A stretch of DNA of 64,000 nt from Taklimakanibacter sp021828105 (GTDB lineage Bacteria; Pseudomonadota; Alphaproteobacteria; Rhizobiales; Aestuariivirgaceae). Made by a program: the position numbers and the translations under genes. Positions within the stretch are counted from its first letter, which is position 1, and every line of letters begins with the position of its first letter. Under the pieces are notes generated by a model. It made no database searches. It saw only the letters and a list, made by a program, of their open reading frames with translations, and had not been told where the DNA came from. Positions 61,272-64,000 of this stretch are shown here, one piece after another. The stretch is taken from the NCBI GenBank assembly GCA_021828105.1, contig JAKATG010000003.1, forward strand, positions 248,001-312,000, given 5' to 3'.

Positions 61272-62088
61272 TGAAATCGAGGACCGTCGCGACGATCGCC
61301 TCCGGCGCGTCCTCTTGCACCAGATGCTTGGCGTCCGGCACGACCCGGAATTGGGCATCGGGAATGCGCCGCGCCAGCTCCTGGCCGCGCTCGAGCGGTA
61401 TCCAGTCATCATCCTTGCCCCACAAGATCGTCACCGGGCAGCGCATCTCGCCGAAGCGGTTCTCGATCTCATCGGTGAAGCGCTGATCCATCTGGGCGAT
61501 CTGGCGATAGAAGGCGGCCTGGCCTTCGGCGCCGAGCCACGGCTTCATATAGAGCGCCAACTCCTCTTCCCGGAGCGCATGGAACACGGTCCCGGCGAGA
61601 TAGGCGCGCAGGATCGCCTCATGGATATAGGCCGGCAATCCGGCGAAGACTTTCTCATAGTCGTGCGCCGTCTGGACAAAGGGCGAGCCCCAGGGCCGGA
61701 TCGCCACTGGATCGATCAAGGTGAGCGAGCGGTAGTCGCGGCCGTTGAGGAGATGCGCGCGCAATGCCGTAGCGCCGCCGAAATCATGCGCGACCACATC
61801 GGGCTTGCCGAGCTTCCAGTGATCAAGCAGCGCGGAGAGGACCTTGTTCTGGACGCCGAGCGAGACATCCTGCCCGGCCCGTTTCTCCGACTGGCCATAG
61901 CCGAGGAGATCGAAATAGAAGACTTGGGCGTGCGCGGCGAGCCAGGGCGCGATCCGCCGCCATTCGATGGAGGAAAAGGGCGTTCCATGCACCAGCACCA
62001 GCGGGTCGCCTTGGCCCTGGACGCCCCAGCGGATCTCCTGCCCGCCGAAATCGAAGCTTTCGGGAAGGTGCCAATCGGTTCCTGTCAT
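61258..62088 (-). CDS. Alpha/beta hydrolase with Asp nucleophile, dehalogenase-like
   Basis: 276-aa alpha/beta hydrolase. The oxyanion-hole segment is VLVHGTPFSSIEWR. The nucleophile elbow reads VVAHDFGGATAL, with Asp in place of Ser. The C-terminal His is in DAKHLVQEDAPEAI, and the acid is probably in LWGKDDDWIP. Asp at the elbow is the hallmark of haloalkane dehalogenases, fluoroacetate dehalogenases and epoxide hydrolases, so ester hydrolysis is unlikely. The missing halide-binding Trp after the nucleophile (Phe here) leaves the exact class open. Confidence 0.87.
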   Translation of the reverse strand: MTGTDWHLPESFDFGGQEIRWGVQGQGDPLVLVHGTPFSSIEWRRIAPWLAAHAQVFYFDLLGYGQSEKRAGQDVSLGVQNKVLSALLDHWKLGKPDVVAHDFGGATALRAHLLNGRDYRSLTLIDPVAIRPWGSPFVQTAHDYEKVFAGLPAYIHEAILRAYLAGTVFHALREEELALYMKPWLGAEGQAAFYRQIAQMDQRFTDEIENRFGEMRCPVTILWGKDDDWIPLERGQELARRIPDAQFRVVPDAKHLVQEDAPEAIVATVLDFIRRS

Positions 62089-62200
62089 GCAATCTCATCC
62101 ATCGTCGCGAAACCGCCCGCCCTTGACACGCTAGGCTCGCGGCCTTTCATTTGCTAGAGGCCTGTGCCTGGTGAGTGAGAAAGTTGGAGGGTCTGCGGAC

Positions 62201-63340
62201 GTGCCGGCAAAGAATGCGACATGGCGCATCGGTATCCTGTTTTCGCGCAGCGGTGTCGCCTCGGTGACGGGGACCGAGCATTTCTTCGGTACAGCACTCG
62301 CCATCGAGGAGATCAATGCCAAGGGCGGCGTGCTCGGGCGCCAGATCGAGCCCGTCGCCTATGATCCGGCCGGCGAGCCCGAGCTCTACAGCTCCTATGC
62401 CCGCAAGCTTTTGCGCGAGGACGAGATCAATGTCATCTTCGGCTGCTCCATGTCCGGCAGCCGCAAGGCGGTGCTGCCCTATATCGAGCGCTATAACGGC
62501 CTTCTCTGGTATCCCTCGATCTATGAGGGCTTCGAATTCTCCGAGAACGTTCTCTATACCGGCTCCACCCTCAACCAGAACACCTTCGCCCTCGCCGACT
62601 TCATCCTCCAGCGCTATGGACCGCGCATCTTCTTCGCCGGCTCCGACTACATCTATCCGCGCGAATCCAACCGGGTGATGCGCGATCTCCTCGAATGCAA
62701 GGGCGGCGAGATCGTCGGCGAGCACTATGTGCCGCTCAATGCCGATGACGCGGCCTTGCGCAAATTGATGAAGGAGATCGAGAAGGCCGAGGCCGATACG
62801 GTCTTCTCCACCCTGATCGGCCGTGGCGCCCGCAAGCTCTACGGCATGTATGCCGATGCCAAGATCGACCGCGGCAAACGCCCGATCGCGAGCCTCACTC
62901 TGGCCGAGGGCGAGATCAGGGTCATCGGTCCCGACAGATGCACCGGCCATGTGCTCGCCGCCCCCTATCTGGCGGCGGTCGAGAATGACGAGAACCAGCG
63001 TTTCGTCCGCGCCCTCAAGAAAAGATTTGGCGATGAGGCCATGGCGACCATGTGGTCGCAGACCGCCTATTCGCAGATCCATCTCTTCGCCCGCGCCCTC
63101 GAGCAGACCGAGACGCTCGATACTCACAGGCTCGGCCAGGCGGCGCTCGCCGTCGACTATCCCTCGCCCGAGGGCCGCATGAGCTTCGATCCCGAGAACC
63201 GCCATGTCTGGTCGACGCCGCGCATCGGCGTCGCCAAGGCGGACGGCCAGTTCGAGATCGCCTGGCAGTCGAAAGTGCAGATCCGTCCCGATCCTTATCT
63301 GGCCTCCATCCGGCTCGAAGAGCCGTGGCTGCAGAATTGA
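62201..63340 (+). CDS. amiC: AmiC-type amide sensor / negative regulator
   Basis: About 379-aa periplasmic-binding-protein-fold sensor without a signal peptide, so cytoplasmic like Pseudomonas AmiC, which binds amides and holds AmiR inactive. Landmarks are WRIGILFSRSGVASVTGTEH, GCSMSGSRKAVLPYIERYNG, YPSIYEGFEFSENVLYTG and AGSDYIYPRESNRVMRDLLE. GTG 62201 with GGAGG ten bases upstream gives the short N-terminus seen in AmiC; GTG 62171 is an alternative. It is followed directly by an AmiR-type antiterminator gene. Urea or amide transport and hydrolysis genes are expected downstream of the window. Confidence 0.88.
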   Translation: MPAKNATWRIGILFSRSGVASVTGTEHFFGTALAIEEINAKGGVLGRQIEPVAYDPAGEPELYSSYARKLLREDEINVIFGCSMSGSRKAVLPYIERYNGLLWYPSIYEGFEFSENVLYTGSTLNQNTFALADFILQRYGPRIFFAGSDYIYPRESNRVMRDLLECKGGEIVGEHYVPLNADDAALRKLMKEIEKAEADTVFSTLIGRGARKLYGMYADAKIDRGKRPIASLTLAEGEIRVIGPDRCTGHVLAAPYLAAVENDENQRFVRALKKRFGDEAMATMWSQTAYSQIHLFARALEQTETLDTHRLGQAALAVDYPSPEGRMSFDPENRHVWSTPRIGVAKADGQFEIAWQSKVQIRPDPYLASIRLEEPWLQN

Positions 63341-63350
63341 GGGCGCCGCC

Positions 63351-63974
63351 GTGACGACGCTCAAATTCATCCTCGATGACCTGCAGCAGGCCAAGGTGCT
63401 GGTCATCCATCCGCGCGACGAGGATGGCGCTGCCCTCGTCGATCACCTGAAGCGGCTCGGCTGCGATGTGAAGGCGGTGTGGCCCATGCCGGCGTCCATC
63501 CCCTCCGATGTCGATGCCGTCTTCGTCCAGGTGGGCGAATCCTCCGCCGAGGCGCTGGCGCCTTTGGTCGAGAATGTCGCGGCGGCGATCATCGCCATCG
63601 TGACTTATGAAAGCCCGACCTCGCTCAAGGCGATCGCCGATCTCAACGCCCATGGCGTGATCACCAAGCCTTTGCGGCAGCTCGGCGTCCTTACGCAGTT
63701 CGCCCTCGCCCGCTATCGCTACAGCTACGAGATGCGGCTCGCCAACAAGGTGCGCAAGCTCGAGGACACGCTGAAAGGCCGGCGCACCATCGAGAAGGCG
63801 GTCAGGATCCTGACCGAGCTGAACGGGCTCGAGGAAGAGGTCGCCTATCGCCAGATCCGCGACCAGGCGACGGCGAAGCGCATCGCCATCGTCTCGGTCG
63901 CCGAAAGCATCATCGCCGCCAATGACGCGATGCGCGCCTTCGGCATGAAGATCTCGAAGCCCGGCAAGAGCTGA
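63351..63974 (+). CDS. amiR: AmiR-type ANTAR transcription antiterminator
   Basis: 207-aa RNA-binding regulator. The N-terminal receiver-like domain (AKVLVIHPRDEDGAALVDHL) lacks the phosphorylation pattern of true receivers. It is followed by a coiled coil (EMRLANKVRKLEDTLKGRRT) and the C-terminal ANTAR helices (IEKAVRILTELNGLEEEVAY ... KRIAIVSVAESIIAANDAM). In the Pseudomonas amidase system AmiR binds leader RNA to prevent termination and is silenced by AmiC. GTG 63351 follows GAGGGCG and is 10 nt after the AmiC stop. Its RNA target should be in a leader upstream of a nearby amide operon, not seen here. Confidence 0.88.
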   Translation: MTTLKFILDDLQQAKVLVIHPRDEDGAALVDHLKRLGCDVKAVWPMPASIPSDVDAVFVQVGESSAEALAPLVENVAAAIIAIVTYESPTSLKAIADLNAHGVITKPLRQLGVLTQFALARYRYSYEMRLANKVRKLEDTLKGRRTIEKAVRILTELNGLEEEVAYRQIRDQATAKRIAIVSVAESIIAANDAMRAFGMKISKPGKS

Positions 63975-64000
63975 TCCTCACCGCCGTGCATCGCGGACTT

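Overview
The window is GC-rich chromosomal DNA with very dense, short-spaced operons (many ATGA stop/start overlaps). It holds eight solute-uptake or efflux systems and a large number of IclR, GntR-FCD, LysR and LuxR regulators. Gene content and style (PotD/DppA/HisJ-type binding-protein transporters, DUF1989, DUF1203, AmiC/AmiR, a short GC-rich palindromic repeat) suggest a soil- or plant-associated alphaproteobacterium, probably Hyphomicrobiales. That placement is an inference from style; no rRNA or housekeeping marker is present. No tRNA, rRNA, CRISPR array or intact mobile element was seen.

Layout. 1-7.2 kb: two very large adjacent minus-strand genes of unknown function (one cut by the window edge), the least explained part of the window. 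7.5-19.3 kb: an IclR-regulated carbohydrate island (aldose 1-epimerase, FAD oxidoreductase, two SDR dehydrogenases, an RraA-like aldolase, a GMC oxidoreductase and a complete sugar-type ABC transporter). Its ATPase gene ends in foreign DNA. 19.2-20.5 kb: a visibly AT-richer relic of a TrlF-like PHP-domain/ATPase gene, deleted internally and truncated. 20.5-24.1 kb: LuxR-type regulator, ureohydrolase and amino-acid permease. 24.1-30.2 kb: an MBL hydrolase and a GntR-controlled catabolic group (two SDRs, acetoacetate-decarboxylase-like protein, enolase-superfamily enzyme), then a second GntR gene that looks leaderless. 30.2-32.0 kb: amino-acid binding protein and permease with a structured leader and an intergenic hairpin, but no ATPase gene. 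32.0-41.5 kb: a peptide-uptake operon (binding protein, two permeases, two ATPases, an M19 dipeptidase-like protein, a CocE/NonD hydrolase) next to a LysR gene.

41.6-49.4 kb: an operon headed by a class-III aminotransferase resembling beta-phenylalanine aminotransferases, followed by a polyamine-type ABC transporter, a GntR regulator, an aldo/keto reductase and a beta-hydroxyacid dehydrogenase, all behind a 30-bp perfect palindrome. 49.4-55.2 kb: agmatinase-family enzyme plus DUF1989 protein, a LysR regulator and a divergent polar-amino-acid ABC transporter. Matching ATC-N9-GAT sites in front of both transcription units suggest one nitrogen-scavenging regulon. 55.2-62.1 kb: mixed single genes (DUF1203, a small beta-rich unknown, aldo/keto reductase, MFS efflux pump with divergent LysR, GST, duplicated DUF606 transporter, Asp-nucleophile hydrolase). 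62.2-64 kb: an AmiC/AmiR amide sensor and antiterminator pair, probably the head of an amide-use operon that continues beyond the window.

Overall the region is an accessory catabolic and transport island for scavenging sugars, peptides, guanidino compounds, beta-amino acids and amides. Several local regulators have operator-like palindromes that can be read directly in the sequence.
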